Positions 15,096-23,714 of a DNA stretch of 64,000 bases are shown here, piece by piece. Origin of the DNA: Peptococcaceae bacterium (GTDB lineage Bacteria; Bacillota; Dehalobacteriia; UBA4068; UBA4997); NCBI GenBank assembly GCA_022797295.1, contig JAAWKH010000002.1, forward strand, positions 62,001 to 126,000, in the 5' to 3' direction. Positions within the stretch are counted from its first letter, which is position 1; every line of letters begins with the position of its first letter. Position numbers and translations under genes: made by a program. The notes under the pieces were generated by a model. The model was given only the letters and a program-made list of their open reading frames with translations. It made no database searches and was not told where the DNA came from.

Positions 15096-16267
15096 AAACT
15101 GATTGGAAGCGACTGTGCGCGCTGCTTCTATTTGGGCTGTTGCTGTGTTGTCCGGCTCCGGCCTGGGCTGACGAATTGAATGTTGGCCAAGATAATCAGA
15201 ACGGCCTAAGTGTGGCTGATTTGGATACGCTGGGTTTGGAACAGGCGATTGACGAGGTGGCGCAGTATTTGGGCCAGACGACGAACAGTCAGGCTTTGCG
15301 GGAGCTTTGGCAGGGCGTGCAACGAGGAGAGCTAAAGCTTGATGTGGGGTTGCTGGGACAGGCCGTGGTGGCGGTTTTTTTGCGGGAGATTGACCAAGCC
15401 CTGCGGATTTTGGGGCAGCTGTTGGTACTCTCGGTGTTTGGCTTGCTGCTGGTGCATTTGCCAAGGCAAAGTGTGGCTGAACTGGCCCGCCGCATTGTTT
15501 ATCTGGCGTTGTTTGGGGTGGTTTTGCAGGTTTTGGTGTTGGCTGGTGGGGCGGCGGCCGAGGCGGTGGAGTTGATGAGCAGCTTTCTTTATGCTTTGTT
15601 GCCGGTGCTGCTGACATTGTTGGTTTCCCTAGGGGCGCCAACAGCCGTTGGCCTTTATCATCCCTTGCTTTTAGGAGCGGTGGGCAGCGCCTTGCACCTT
15701 TTGCGGATATTTGTTTTGCCATTGCTTTATATTAGCGGCGCGCTAACGGTGGGCGGGCAAATATCGCCGCAGATTAAGCTGAACGGGCTAGCCAAACTTT
15801 GCCGGGACGTGGCGATGGGCATCTTTGGCATTATGCTGACGGTTTTTGGGGCCTTGCTGGGTCTGTTGGGTTTGGGCGGTTCGGTAATCGACGGCTTGGG
15901 TTTGAAAGCGGTTAAAAGTGCTGCGGGCGCTTTTATTCCATTGGTGGGGCGCACCTTGGCGGACACGCTGGACACTGTCATCAGCACGGCTTTGGTGCTG
16001 AAAAGCCTGATTGGCGTGCTTGGTTTGGTGGTTTTGCTGCTGATTTGCATTGTGCCGGCAGTGAAAATTCTGCTGCTCTCCCTGCTATTGCGTTTGACGG
16101 CGGCCTTGGTGGAACCGTTGGGTGATAGCACTTTGGCGGCGGCTATGAACAGCATGGGTCAGGTGGTGCTGCTATTTTTTGCGGTGACGGCAATTAGTGG
16201 GCTATTCTTTTTTTTCATTGTCAGCATAACCATAGGTATGGGCAATTTGGTGGTGGCCCTTAGATGA
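15092..16267 (+). CDS. spoIIIAE: Stage III sporulation protein AE
   Basis: The 391-residue polytopic membrane protein has an N-terminal signal-like helix ending Ala-Trp-Ala, an extracytoplasmic segment of about 80 residues, and seven or eight TM helices. It is the large membrane subunit of the SpoIIIA channel, with a permease-like fold. Length and operon position match the family. Confidence 0.93.
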   Translation: MKTDWKRLCALLLFGLLLCCPAPAWADELNVGQDNQNGLSVADLDTLGLEQAIDEVAQYLGQTTNSQALRELWQGVQRGELKLDVGLLGQAVVAVFLREIDQALRILGQLLVLSVFGLLLVHLPRQSVAELARRIVYLALFGVVLQVLVLAGGAAAEAVELMSSFLYALLPVLLTLLVSLGAPTAVGLYHPLLLGAVGSALHLLRIFVLPLLYISGALTVGGQISPQIKLNGLAKLCRDVAMGIFGIMLTVFGALLGLLGLGGSVIDGLGLKAVKSAAGAFIPLVGRTLADTLDTVISTALVLKSLIGVLGLVVLLLICIVPAVKILLLSLLLRLTAALVEPLGDSTLAAAMNSMGQVVLLFFAVTAISGLFFFFIVSITIGMGNLVVALR

Positions 16268-16292
16268 GAGCGTAAAAGATTGAAGGCAGGTG

Positions 16293-16916
16293 ATGATGTT
16301 GGCTATGTTGGATGGCTTGCGTGAGGTTTGCCGGCAGCTGTTGGTGCTGGCTGGGCTTAGCCTGTTTTTGGAGGTTTTGTTGCCCAGTGGAAGCTTGAAA
16401 AAATATACCCAGTTTGTGATGGGGCTGTTGCTGGTGGCAGCTATGCTAAATCCGCTTTTGGGTTTAACGCGCGGCTTGGCGCCGGAGATTAAAGCCAGTG
16501 TTTTTACTGATATGCAGCGTTTGCTGGCTGATGACGGCCAAACGGAACAGATTGTGGCTGCGGGCAGTAATTTAGCGTCTGGGGCCAGGGCGCAGGCGGC
16601 GCAGGAGTTGGCGGCTGGGCTGGAAAAGCAAATTGCCTCTCTGGTGGGGCTGGCAGACGGCGTGGAGGCCTGCACGGTGGAGGTAAATTTAGATGCGGAT
16701 TTGTTATATGAGGCAGCGGAAGCAGATAGTTGGCATAATTGGGGACAGGTTATCATAGTATTAACTGTTGAGGAAGCCAGACAAGCCCAAGCCGAGGGCA
16801 TTAGCCGAACAGTGCGGCAAACGGTGGCAGATTTTTATGATATTGAGGCGGCGGCGGTGCAGGTTTCAGTGGCAAGCTTTAGCAGTCAGTTACCAGCGAC
16901 CGAACCGGCAGAGTGA
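16293..16916 (+). CDS. spoIIIAF: Stage III sporulation protein AF
   Basis: The membrane protein of about 207 residues has two N-terminal TM helices (about 14-32 and 38-56). The soluble domain ends in the Asp-Phe-Tyr-x-Ile-x-x-x-x-Val-x-Val pattern typical of SpoIIIAF. The start region reads GTG-ATG-ATG behind AAGGCAGG; the first ATG is given but the exact codon is uncertain. Confidence 0.88.
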   Translation: MMLAMLDGLREVCRQLLVLAGLSLFLEVLLPSGSLKKYTQFVMGLLLVAAMLNPLLGLTRGLAPEIKASVFTDMQRLLADDGQTEQIVAAGSNLASGARAQAAQELAAGLEKQIASLVGLADGVEACTVEVNLDADLLYEAAEADSWHNWGQVIIVLTVEEARQAQAEGISRTVRQTVADFYDIEAAAVQVSVASFSSQLPATEPAE

Positions 16917-16927
16917 GGTGATGCTTT

Positions 16928-17497
16928 GTGATGGAGATTTGGCAGAAATTAGGCCTGCGGGATAAGGAGAAGCGGCGGCTTTGGCAGTTGGGCGCTTTGC
17001 TGCTGGCGGGCCTGCTGTTGATGGCATTTTCCGGTGGTTTAGCCACGTCGGATAAGCCTGCGGCAAAAGCGCAGGAAGCGGCGGTTACTAACGCTGCGCC
17101 TCCGGCCTCGGCCGAGGAGGCTTTGGAGCAGCGTTTGGCGGCTGTTTTAAGCCGCATTGAGGGTGCGGGCGAGGTCAGCGTTTCCTTAACCTTTGCTCGT
17201 AGCGCTCAAACGGAATATGCCAGCAATGCCAGTACCACGGTGCGCACCACGGAGGAAAGCGGCGCGGATGGGCAAATTCGTAGCACCAATGAGCAGACTG
17301 CCAGCGATTCTTTGGTGTTGGCCGACGGCAATGGCGGGCCGGTTATCTTGCAGCAAACTATGGCGGAGGTGCAAGGCGTTTTGGTGGTAGCCGAGGGCGG
17401 TGGCAGCCCGGCGGTGCGGGCGCAGATTGCCGAGGCTCTGCAAAATCTTTTGGCCGTGCCGGCACATAAAATTGTCATTTGTCAGGCTGGGGTCTAA
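16928..17497 (+). CDS. spoIIIAG: Stage III sporulation protein AG
   Basis: This single-pass protein (TM about 21-39) has an extracytoplasmic ring-building motif domain. SpoIIIAG forms a large ring in the intermembrane space between mother cell and forespore. The Gly-Ala-Gly-Glu-Val-Ser-Val and Val-Gln-Gly-Val-Leu-Val-Val-Ala-Glu-Gly motifs are characteristic. The start is GTG at 16928 or ATG at 16931 after GAGGTG. Confidence 0.92.
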   Translation: MMEIWQKLGLRDKEKRRLWQLGALLLAGLLLMAFSGGLATSDKPAAKAQEAAVTNAAPPASAEEALEQRLAAVLSRIEGAGEVSVSLTFARSAQTEYASNASTTVRTTEESGADGQIRSTNEQTASDSLVLADGNGGPVILQQTMAEVQGVLVVAEGGGSPAVRAQIAEALQNLLAVPAHKIVICQAGV

Positions 17498-17548
17498 TAT
17501 AAATTTAATTAGATATGAAGAAAAAAATTAACTTTGGGAGGCAGAACA

Positions 17549-18331
17549 ATGAAGTTTGATAAAAATTTTAACCGCGACATAGCTAACGGGCGCGAGGCAG
17601 AGGAAAACATAAATTGGCTGAAAAAGCTGACCCTGAACAAATGGAGCCTGACTTTTGCGGTGATTTTGGTAATGCTTTCGGCTTATCTGGGCCTGGAGGA
17701 GGTGGATAAGCAACAGCAGCTTCAACAGCAGCAAGCTGACGAGGTGCTTTATGTTTTGGATACCTTGCCTTATGATATTCAAAAGGTGAATGCAGACGGT
17801 GATTTAGCTGTTTTGGGCGAGGATGGCCAGCCGCCGGCTGGGCAGCAGAGCCAGCCGGGCACAGATGATAAAAAAGAGACTAATGCCTCGGCTGAGCCGG
17901 AGCAAAAGCCGGAGGGCGAGCCGGGGCAACAGCCTGGCGTGCAGGCAGGAAGCGATAATTTTTCCATTAATAGCGACAGTGATTTTTTCATCAATTACCG
18001 TTTGGAGCGGGAAAAGGCGCGTTCCCGTCAGCTGGAGCTTTTGCAGGCTTTGATTGATGACGAAAAAACCACGGCAGAAATGCGGGCGGAGGCCCAAAGC
18101 AAGGTGATTGCTCAGGCAGAGGCGATTGAGCAGGAGTTGATGTTGGAAAGCATTTTGGTGGCAAAATATAGCGGTGAAGCCGTGGTGTTTATTCAGCCGG
18201 AAAAAGTGAACGTGGTGCTGGGCGCAGAACAAAAAGAGCTTGCTGATAATGAAGCGGAAAAAATTGCTCGTTTGGTGGATAATTATACTGGTATTGGCTA
18301 TGAAAATGTAATAATTGTGCTTAAAGACTAA
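17549..18331 (+). CDS. spoIIIAH: Stage III sporulation protein AH
   Basis: The 260-residue single-pass protein has its TM at about 34-50. A Pro/Gln/Glu-rich linker (about 85-140) leads to a C-terminal YscJ/FliF-like ring domain (about 155-260). In sporulating cells its outer domain binds SpoIIQ from the forespore. The ATG at 17549 follows GGGAGG by 7 nt; an in-frame TTG 15 bp earlier is inside the ribosome site. It is the last gene of the spoIIIA operon. Confidence 0.93.
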   Translation: MKFDKNFNRDIANGREAEENINWLKKLTLNKWSLTFAVILVMLSAYLGLEEVDKQQQLQQQQADEVLYVLDTLPYDIQKVNADGDLAVLGEDGQPPAGQQSQPGTDDKKETNASAEPEQKPEGEPGQQPGVQAGSDNFSINSDSDFFINYRLEREKARSRQLELLQALIDDEKTTAEMRAEAQSKVIAQAEAIEQELMLESILVAKYSGEAVVFIQPEKVNVVLGAEQKELADNEAEKIARLVDNYTGIGYENVIIVLKD

Positions 18332-18358
18332 AAAAATTGTTATGATGAAAAAAAACAG

Positions 18359-18387
18359 TTGTTTTTCAGATTGTTTTCTGTTATAAT
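18359..18387 (+). promoter_or_regulatory. Promoter of Asp23-amaP-nusB operon
   Basis: TTGTTT (18359-18364), 17 bp, TATAAT (18382-18387), 29 bp before the ATG at 18417. It separates this vegetative operon from spoIIIA. Confidence 0.6.
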
Positions 18388-18416
18388 GGATGTATCAAAA
18401 TTAGGAGGTGTGTCCA

Positions 18417-18833
18417 ATGGACGAACAGATTTTGGAGGTTGAGGTTCAAAATCAGGAGAATACAAATACTGTAAAGATTGCTAATGATGTTGTGGCAACG
18501 ATTGCTGGCATTGCGGCTTCAGAAATTGAAGGCGTGGCTGGGATGAGCGGCAATATGGTGAGCGGTCTTTCCCAAATGCTGGGCAAAAAACAGCTGACCA
18601 AGGGTGTTAAGGTGGAAATCACCGATAATGACGTGGCGCTGGATATTAGCATTATTATTGAATACGGCCGCAAAATTCCTGAGGTGGCCGGCAACATTCA
18701 GTTGGCAGTTTCCACGGCGGTGGGCGATATGACCGGCCTGAATGTAACTACCGTTAACGTACATGTTACAGGCGTGCAGTTTGTTGAAGAAGCTCCTGCG
18801 GAAGCTGAAACAACAATCAACACAGAGGAATAG
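18417..18833 (+). CDS. Asp23/Gls24 family envelope stress protein
   Basis: The 138-residue cytoplasmic protein shows the DUF322 pattern: Ile-Ala-Asn-Asp-Val-Val-Ala-Thr-Ile-Ala at the start, Gly-Val-Lys-Val-Glu in the middle, and a final Val-Asn-Val-x-Val-x-Gly-Val-x-Phe. Members coat the membrane through AmaP and are linked to envelope stress. AGGAGGTG precedes the ATG at 18417; a GTG at 18408 overlaps that site and is rejected. amaP and DUF2273 follow. Confidence 0.9.
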   Translation: MDEQILEVEVQNQENTNTVKIANDVVATIAGIAASEIEGVAGMSGNMVSGLSQMLGKKQLTKGVKVEITDNDVALDISIIIEYGRKIPEVAGNIQLAVSTAVGDMTGLNVTTVNVHVTGVQFVEEAPAEAETTINTEE

Positions 18834-19019
18834 GCGATTGTCTGATTGTCTTGGACAAAATTATGCCGGTGTTGGCGTAAATGCTGCTGGGGCTATTGGT
18901 CTGTGGGCCATAGCCCTTTGCTGGTTTGGCGTAGCCAAAAAAAACTAGGATTTTTGATAGAGGAGCAATGAACGCAGGCCTTAGCTTAACGAAATGCCTG
19001 CGCTATTGAGGGTGATAGG

Positions 19020-19619
19020 ATGCGATTTTTAGAGAAATTTTTTCTGTTTATATTCACTTTGTGCTTGGCAGCGCTGGGCGTAGGGGGGATTTGGGCCTGC
19101 TATGACGCCAATTTGCTGCATTATGTTAACTGGGCGGCCACGCTGATGACGCAAAACCGTTGGCTGACTTTGATTGGCTCGGCTTGTTTGCTGCTTTTTG
19201 CTATTTTGCTGCTGTTTGGCGTGGTGTTCAGTTCCTCTGGCCGTCGCAAGGAATCTCCGGCTCAGAATGTAATTATGGTGGGCGAGGCGGCAGACAATGT
19301 GCAGATTAGTACTGTGGCGGTTGATTGCATTATTCAGCAGTTGAAGAACAATTTTCCTGCTGTGCAGGATTTGGAAACAAGAATCAGCCAGGCTTCAGAT
19401 GGCGTGCAGGTTATGTTGAAAGTGGTGGCTGTGGCGGAGGCTAACATTCCGCAGTTGGCTGCCGATATGCGCCAGGCTGTTAAGGCTCAGTTGGAAGATA
19501 TGGTTGGCTTAAAGGTTGGCGCGGTTAAGGTTGTGGTGTCTGATGTGGTGTCAGTTGCACCGCCTAAATCGGCTACCTCAAATATCAACTTGGATGAAAA
19601 CAAGGACACGGCAATTTGA
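19020..19619 (+). CDS. amaP: Alkaline shock response membrane anchor protein AmaP
   Basis: The 199-residue protein has two N-terminal TM helices (about 6-30 and 43-66) and a C-terminal Asp23-like domain. It anchors Asp23 proteins to the membrane. In the 186 bp before it, a hairpin (GCAGGC...GCCTGC) lies close to the start. A ribosome-site-like GAGGGTGATAGG precedes the ATG. Confidence 0.85.
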   Translation: MRFLEKFFLFIFTLCLAALGVGGIWACYDANLLHYVNWAATLMTQNRWLTLIGSACLLLFAILLLFGVVFSSSGRRKESPAQNVIMVGEAADNVQISTVAVDCIIQQLKNNFPAVQDLETRISQASDGVQVMLKVVAVAEANIPQLAADMRQAVKAQLEDMVGLKVGAVKVVVSDVVSVAPPKSATSNINLDENKDTAI

Positions 19620-19655
19620 GCCCTGTTCAGAAGCAAAATAGGGAGGCAATTAGCA

Positions 19656-19889
19656 ATGAATTGTATTGAATGGTGCAAGGAGTTTTTTTACAAACATCCG
19701 GCAACTGCATTAGGCTTGCTGTTTGGTGTTTTGTTGGGTTTATCCTTTGCCGCCTTTGGCTTCTGGCGGACTTTTGTGGTGGCTCTGTGCGTTGCTGCCG
19801 GGGTTTATATTGGCGTTAAGGTGGATGCCGGCGAGGGGCCTGATTTTCAGGCTATTAAGGACCGTTGGCATAATCGACAGAAAAAATAA
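19656..19889 (+). CDS. DUF2273 small membrane protein
   Basis: The 77-residue protein has two hydrophobic helices with Gly-Leu-Leu-Phe-Gly-Val-Leu-Leu-Gly, then Gly-Val-Tyr-Ile-Gly before an acidic C-terminus. This is the usual DUF2273 partner of Asp23/AmaP loci. The function is not defined. Confidence 0.85.
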   Translation: MNCIEWCKEFFYKHPATALGLLFGVLLGLSFAAFGFWRTFVVALCVAAGVYIGVKVDAGEGPDFQAIKDRWHNRQKK

Positions 19890-19903
19890 GGAGGACAGGT
19901 TTT

Positions 19904-20602
19904 TTGATCAGGCATAAGGCACGGGAAACTGCTTTTCAAATGCTGTTTCAGCTGGTGGAGGGCGCAAATGATTGGCAGCTTGCGGAAAATACTCTGGCTG
20001 AGGCAGATTTGCCAACAAAGGCTTCGGCCTTTGCGGCCCAGCTGGCCAAGGGCGCTTGGCAGAAGCATTTTGAAACTGAGCAGTATATCCGCAGGTTGGC
20101 CAAAGGTTGGCAATATGAGCGTTTGTGCTCAGTGGACAGGCTGGTTCTGCATTTGGCAATGTATGAGCTAAAATATCTGCCAGAAAATCCGCCGCCCATT
20201 GTGATTGATGAGGCCGTTGAATTGGCGCGCTCATTTGGCACAGATGATTCCTCTAGCTTTGTTAATGCGGTGCTGGACAAGTTTGTGCATGTGGTGCTTT
20301 CTCCTGAGGAGGGTGCTGAATATCAGTTGAATGAGGCGCAAATACGTCAGGCAGAGGAACGTTTGCAGCAGACCGAGGCCGCTAAAGCGGCAGAGGCGGC
20401 GGACGTGGCCCGTGCAGCAGAGCAAGCTTGGGCGGAAAAAGCCCTGGCTGAGGAGCGGGAGGCTTCTCGTAAAAAGGCTGAAAAGAAAATTGCCAAATAT
20501 CCTACACGGCCAGTGTCGGAAGCACCGGTGGGCTTTCGCAAAATCCGCAAGGCGGATATTACGGAAGCAGACCGTATTTTGCCGGAGCCTGATGAGGAAT
20601 AA
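19904..20602 (+). CDS. nusB: Transcription antitermination factor NusB with C-terminal extension
   Basis: NusB binds boxA RNA with NusE in rRNA antitermination. Residues 1-about 135 carry the helical NusB domain (Arg-x-x-Ala-x-x-x-Leu-Phe-Gln near the start; Val-x-Asp-Glu-Ala-Val-Glu-Leu-Ala-Lys/Arg and Phe-Val-Asn-Ala-Val-Leu-Asp-Lys near the end). About 95 more residues follow: an Ala/Glu-rich, probably helical stretch and a Lys/Arg-rich tail. NusB is usually about 130-160 residues, so this is long. The start is TTG after AAGGAGGACAGG; no suitable ATG exists before the domain. Confidence 0.88.
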   Translation: MIRHKARETAFQMLFQLVEGANDWQLAENTLAEADLPTKASAFAAQLAKGAWQKHFETEQYIRRLAKGWQYERLCSVDRLVLHLAMYELKYLPENPPPIVIDEAVELARSFGTDDSSSFVNAVLDKFVHVVLSPEEGAEYQLNEAQIRQAEERLQQTEAAKAAEAADVARAAEQAWAEKALAEEREASRKKAEKKIAKYPTRPVSEAPVGFRKIRKADITEADRILPEPDEE

Positions 20603-20608
20603 AAGGCT

Positions 20609-21487
20609 ATGTATGAATTAGTGCAGGTTAACGAACGTACATATTATATCAACTGCCCGGCTAAAATAGGGGTTTACCTGGCCGGGGATGCTGATGTTTA
20701 TCTAATTGACAGCGGCAACGATAAGGAGGCCGGCCGCAAGGTGCGGCAGCTTTTGGAAAAAAACGGCTGGCATTTGCAGGGCATTTTGAACACTCATTCC
20801 AATGCGGACCATATTGGCGGCAATCAATATTTGCAGGCCCACACCGGCTGCCGGGTTTTTGCTGGTGGCATTGAGGCGGCTTTTACGGCACAGCCGATTT
20901 TAGAGCCGTCTTTTTTGTATGGCGGCTATCCTTTTAAGGATTTGCGCCACAAGTTTTTGCTGGCCAAAACCAGCGAGGTAACTCCATTTACTGCGCCGGA
21001 ATTTCCGGCTGAGGTGCAGCTGGTTCCGCTGCCCGGCCATTTTTTTGATATGGTTGGTTTTCGTACGCCGGACGACACTGTGTTTTTGGCGGATTGCCTG
21101 AGCAGTCGGGAAACGCTGGATAAATACGCGGTTTCCTTTATTTACGATGTGGCGGCCTATTTGCAGACATTGAAAAAGGTTGAGAAAATGCAGGCCAGGG
21201 TTTTTGTGCCATCTCACGCGGAGGCCGGCCCGGATATGGGCGAGCTGACGCGCTATAATCGCGCTAAGGTGTTGGAGGTGGCCGATTGTATTTTGAATTG
21301 CTGCCGGGAGCCGGCAACCTCTGAGCAGATTTTGCAGCGGCTTTTTGCGGTTTATAATCTCACAATGAATATGGAGCAATATGTGCTGGTGGGCAGCACC
21401 GTCCGCTCCTATTTGGCCTGGCTGCGGGACGAGGGCCGGACGGAACCGGAATTTCAGGATAATTTACTGTTTTGGCGGGCGATATAA
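20609..21487 (+). CDS. Metallo-beta-lactamase-fold hydrolase
   Basis: The 292-residue soluble protein has the HxxxDH metal site (His-Ser-Asn-Ala-Asp-His), a second-site His in Pro-Gly-His-Phe-Phe, Asp in Leu-Ala-Asp-Cys and a final His in Pro-Ser-His-Ala. A helical C-terminal domain of about 80 residues follows, as in several glyoxalase-II-like families. The substrate cannot be read from sequence. It starts 6 bp after nusB. Confidence 0.85.
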   Translation: MYELVQVNERTYYINCPAKIGVYLAGDADVYLIDSGNDKEAGRKVRQLLEKNGWHLQGILNTHSNADHIGGNQYLQAHTGCRVFAGGIEAAFTAQPILEPSFLYGGYPFKDLRHKFLLAKTSEVTPFTAPEFPAEVQLVPLPGHFFDMVGFRTPDDTVFLADCLSSRETLDKYAVSFIYDVAAYLQTLKKVEKMQARVFVPSHAEAGPDMGELTRYNRAKVLEVADCILNCCREPATSEQILQRLFAVYNLTMNMEQYVLVGSTVRSYLAWLRDEGRTEPEFQDNLLFWRAI

Positions 21488-21507
21488 ATAAATGTTTGGG
21501 TGGAAAT

Positions 21508-22485
21508 ATGGACTTGCAAGATTATCCTCAGTTTATACGGGAAAAATATCAAAAGGCGATGGATAGGTTCACGTATACAGGCAAGGAGCCGCAGGCTAAG
21601 GAGAGGCTGCGGCATTTGTATAGCAACCAATTTATAAATGTCTATTCAATGGCGCCGGAGCCGCAGGATTGGACGGCCTGGATGGAGGAGTGTATCCAAA
21701 ATGCTGATTGGCCGGGCCTGTGCCGGATAATCAACCAGCGGAGCAAGCTGGATATGCTGCCCTGTATTTATGGCAGCTATACTTACGAAAAGAATTTCTA
21801 TTGCATGCTGGAGTGTTTTGTCTGCGGGAATGTGCAGTTTATGGAGCAGCTTTTGCCTTTGGAGCTGCTCAATGTGAAGAACTTTTATCAACCGATTTTT
21901 CCTGTTGCCGCCCACCTGCTGATTGGTTTGTGGCATAAGGACGAGGCCGTGCTGGAATGGGCGGCGACAGAGGCAGAGCAGTTTGTGGGGCGTAAAAAAA
22001 CCACTATCCTGGAAAGGGCTGTGGTGAATTTTCTGCTGGATTTGGCGCACGACGATATAGAAAAGGCCAGTGAGGATTTGCTTGCCGTTTGCAAGGGCTA
22101 CCCCAAGGATAAAAAATATGTGCTTGGGGTGCGGCCTTTTTGCACTTACGCCCACGGTCTGTACTGTCTGGCCCAGATTTTGCTGCCGGCGGCTGATTTT
22201 CAGGCTTTGGCAATGCCCAAGTATAAGAATTTTCTTGTCGATTTTGCTATGTGGCGGCGTGAGCATACCAACCCGGACTGTTCTCTTTGGTTTAAGTATC
22301 CTGAGGATTTGGACGTTCTTAATAAAATTTTTGAGGCTCCACCAGCTCAGCTTGTCATGTCTCAGCCTTTTCTGGACAATCCCAATACAAAACCTAAGGA
22401 ACGGCAGGATTGGCTGGCCGACGGTATGAAATGGGTAAACAATCATATTGACGAGCTTTGGGAAATGGGCGTTGGCCAAGAATAA
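21508..22485 (+). CDS. Hypothetical protein, 325 residues
   Basis: This is a soluble, mostly helical, acidic protein with many Trp, Cys and Tyr residues and no signal peptide or TM helix. It contains a motif Asp-Leu-Ala-His-Asp-Asp-Ile-Glu-Lys-Ala near residue 180 and repeated hydrophobic helices recalling TPR-like or Imm-type folds. The family was not recognised. ATG 21508 follows GGGTGG; the reading frame is open further upstream into the previous gene. It is followed closely by another unknown gene. Confidence 0.65.
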   Translation: MDLQDYPQFIREKYQKAMDRFTYTGKEPQAKERLRHLYSNQFINVYSMAPEPQDWTAWMEECIQNADWPGLCRIINQRSKLDMLPCIYGSYTYEKNFYCMLECFVCGNVQFMEQLLPLELLNVKNFYQPIFPVAAHLLIGLWHKDEAVLEWAATEAEQFVGRKKTTILERAVVNFLLDLAHDDIEKASEDLLAVCKGYPKDKKYVLGVRPFCTYAHGLYCLAQILLPAADFQALAMPKYKNFLVDFAMWRREHTNPDCSLWFKYPEDLDVLNKIFEAPPAQLVMSQPFLDNPNTKPKERQDWLADGMKWVNNHIDELWEMGVGQE

Positions 22486-22509
22486 AATTGTGTTTGAGGA
22501 GGAATTGCA

Positions 22510-22932
22510 ATGGCAGAAAATGTTCATGACGGCGTTTCGCCAATCATTGTTCCGGATGGAGATGAGGACAAGGCCTTTCAGGCGCTTTGGGATTATCTTG
22601 TGCCGCCAAGAGGCAAAGCGCAAACAGCGCAGGGAGAAATTATCCGCATTGCGGGCAGGGTGCAGTATGAGTTTTTAGACAATGGCTGTATCAACTGGGA
22701 TGAGGATTTTAAGAAGATGCTGGACGCTTTTTTGCAATATCTTCAATTAGGCAAGGGGTTTGATGAGGAAGATTTGAAAACAGCTGGGGTTTTGGTGAAC
22801 CTTATAAAGGAAAATGGCGACCAGGGTTTTATTGACGACAAATTGATTTTGGTGCTGTGCAGTTGCGCTATGACTTGGGTTAAACAAAATCCTGAGGTTA
22901 TGGCTCCTCTGCCAGCGGAATACAGCAGATAA
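22510..22932 (+). CDS. Hypothetical protein, 140 residues
   Basis: This is a small soluble acidic protein with no recognised domain, probably helical. GAGGAGG precedes the ATG. It lies 24 bp after the preceding unknown gene in the same direction and is the last gene before a bidirectional terminator. The pair may work together. Confidence 0.65.
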   Translation: MAENVHDGVSPIIVPDGDEDKAFQALWDYLVPPRGKAQTAQGEIIRIAGRVQYEFLDNGCINWDEDFKKMLDAFLQYLQLGKGFDEEDLKTAGVLVNLIKENGDQGFIDDKLILVLCSCAMTWVKQNPEVMAPLPAEYSR

Positions 22933-22977
22933 ATAAAGGGCAAGGCAAACCTCTGCGGTCTGTCTTGCCCTTTATTT
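22931..22977. terminator. Bidirectional terminator
   Basis: Arms of 17 nt (22931-22947 and 22961-22977, AAATAAAGGGCAAGRCA type) pair with one mismatch at most. They separate two convergent operons, with A/T tails on both sides. Confidence 0.85.
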
Positions 22978-22989
22978 ATGTTGTTGCTT

Positions 22990-23283
22990 TTATTCGTCCT
23001 CATCAAAGAGCATATCGTTGTAGGTATCCACAACCATTTCCCATTCGGCGTTGTCCTCAATGTAGGCGAAAATTTCCTCGCCGTCCTCGCCGGGATCAAT
23101 GCGGAAAATCACCGCCTCGTCCTCATCGGCCTCGGTGTCGGCGTTTTCATCATTCAGCGGCAGCAAAAAGGCGTAACGCTTGCCGCCAATTTCCAGCATT
23201 TCAATTATTTCAAAATCAATCGGGTTGTCATCATCATCCAGTAGGGTGATGATGTTTTCATTATTTAGCTCATTTTGGGTCAT
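22990..23283 (-). CDS. DUF1292 protein (YrzB-like)
   Basis: This 97-residue, strongly acidic protein has the DUF1292 pattern: Ile-Thr-Leu-Leu-Asp-Asp-Asp near the start, Glu-x-Gly-Gly-Lys-Arg-Tyr-Ala-Phe-Leu-Leu-Pro, and an Asp/Glu-rich C-terminus. The ATG at 23283 follows GTGAGGT; an upstream GTG is part of that site. It is the usual last gene of the alaS-ireB-ruvX-DUF1292 cluster. The function is unknown. Confidence 0.85.
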   Translation of the reverse strand: MTQNELNNENIITLLDDDDNPIDFEIIEMLEIGGKRYAFLLPLNDENADTEADEDEAVIFRIDPGEDGEEIFAYIEDNAEWEMVVDTYNDMLFDEDE

Positions 23284-23294
23284 TTTTATTAACC

Positions 23295-23714
23295 TCACTT
23301 AATATTATTGGGATTTTCCAGATAAGTTGAAAGAATTAGAGTAGCTGCCAGTTTGTCCACCACCTGACGGCGTTTTTGGCGGCTTGTGTCGTTGTTCAGC
23401 AGGGTTTTCTGGGCGGCCACGGTGGTTAGGCGTTCATCCTGATAGTATACAGGCAGGTTAAATTGCTGTTTTAGCAAGCTGCCAAAGGATTGCACGCGGT
23501 CCACTGCCGGGCCGCGGCTGCCATCCATATTCAAAGGCAAGCCCAACACAAAAGCCCGGGGTTGATATTCCTCCACCAACGCTTTAAGCTCAGCCATATC
23601 CTGCGCGTGGCTGCGGCGACGAATTGTGCCAACTCCTTGAGCTGTTAGGCCCAAAGGGTCGCTAACGGCTACGCCAATATTGACGCTGCCAAAATCCAAA
23701 GCCAGTAACCTCAT
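23295..23714 (-). CDS. ruvX: Putative pre-16S rRNA nuclease / Holliday junction resolvase-like YqgF
   Basis: The 139-residue RNase H-fold protein has Leu-Asp-Phe-Gly-x-x-x-Ile-Gly-Val-Ala at the start (catalytic Asp7). Gly-Leu-Pro-Leu-Asn-Met-Asp-Gly and Tyr-Gln-Asp-Glu-Arg-Leu-Thr-Thr follow. Bacterial YqgF proteins take part in 16S rRNA 5' maturation. It overlaps ireB by 4 bp. Confidence 0.92.
   Translation of the reverse strand: MRLLALDFGSVNIGVAVSDPLGLTAQGVGTIRRRSHAQDMAELKALVEEYQPRAFVLGLPLNMDGSRGPAVDRVQSFGSLLKQQFNLPVYYQDERLTTVAAQKTLLNNDTSRQKRRQVVDKLAATLILSTYLENPNNIK

Noticed and set aside
14910-15722. A long minus-strand frame opposite spoIIIAE
   Set aside because: It lies wholly antisense to well-supported spoIIIAD/AE, is rich in Pro/Ala/Lys in a pattern set by the sense codons, and has no recognisable motif.
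18968-19009. A 13-codon frame just before amaP
   Set aside because: The GAGGAG site is only 2 nt from its ATG, and the sequence is better described as a small hairpin near the amaP start.
21646-22623. A 325-codon minus-strand frame opposite the unknown genes at 21.5-22.9 kb
   Set aside because: Antisense to two genes with good ribosome sites; it crosses their boundary, has no ribosome site of its own, and its composition is basic and motif-free.
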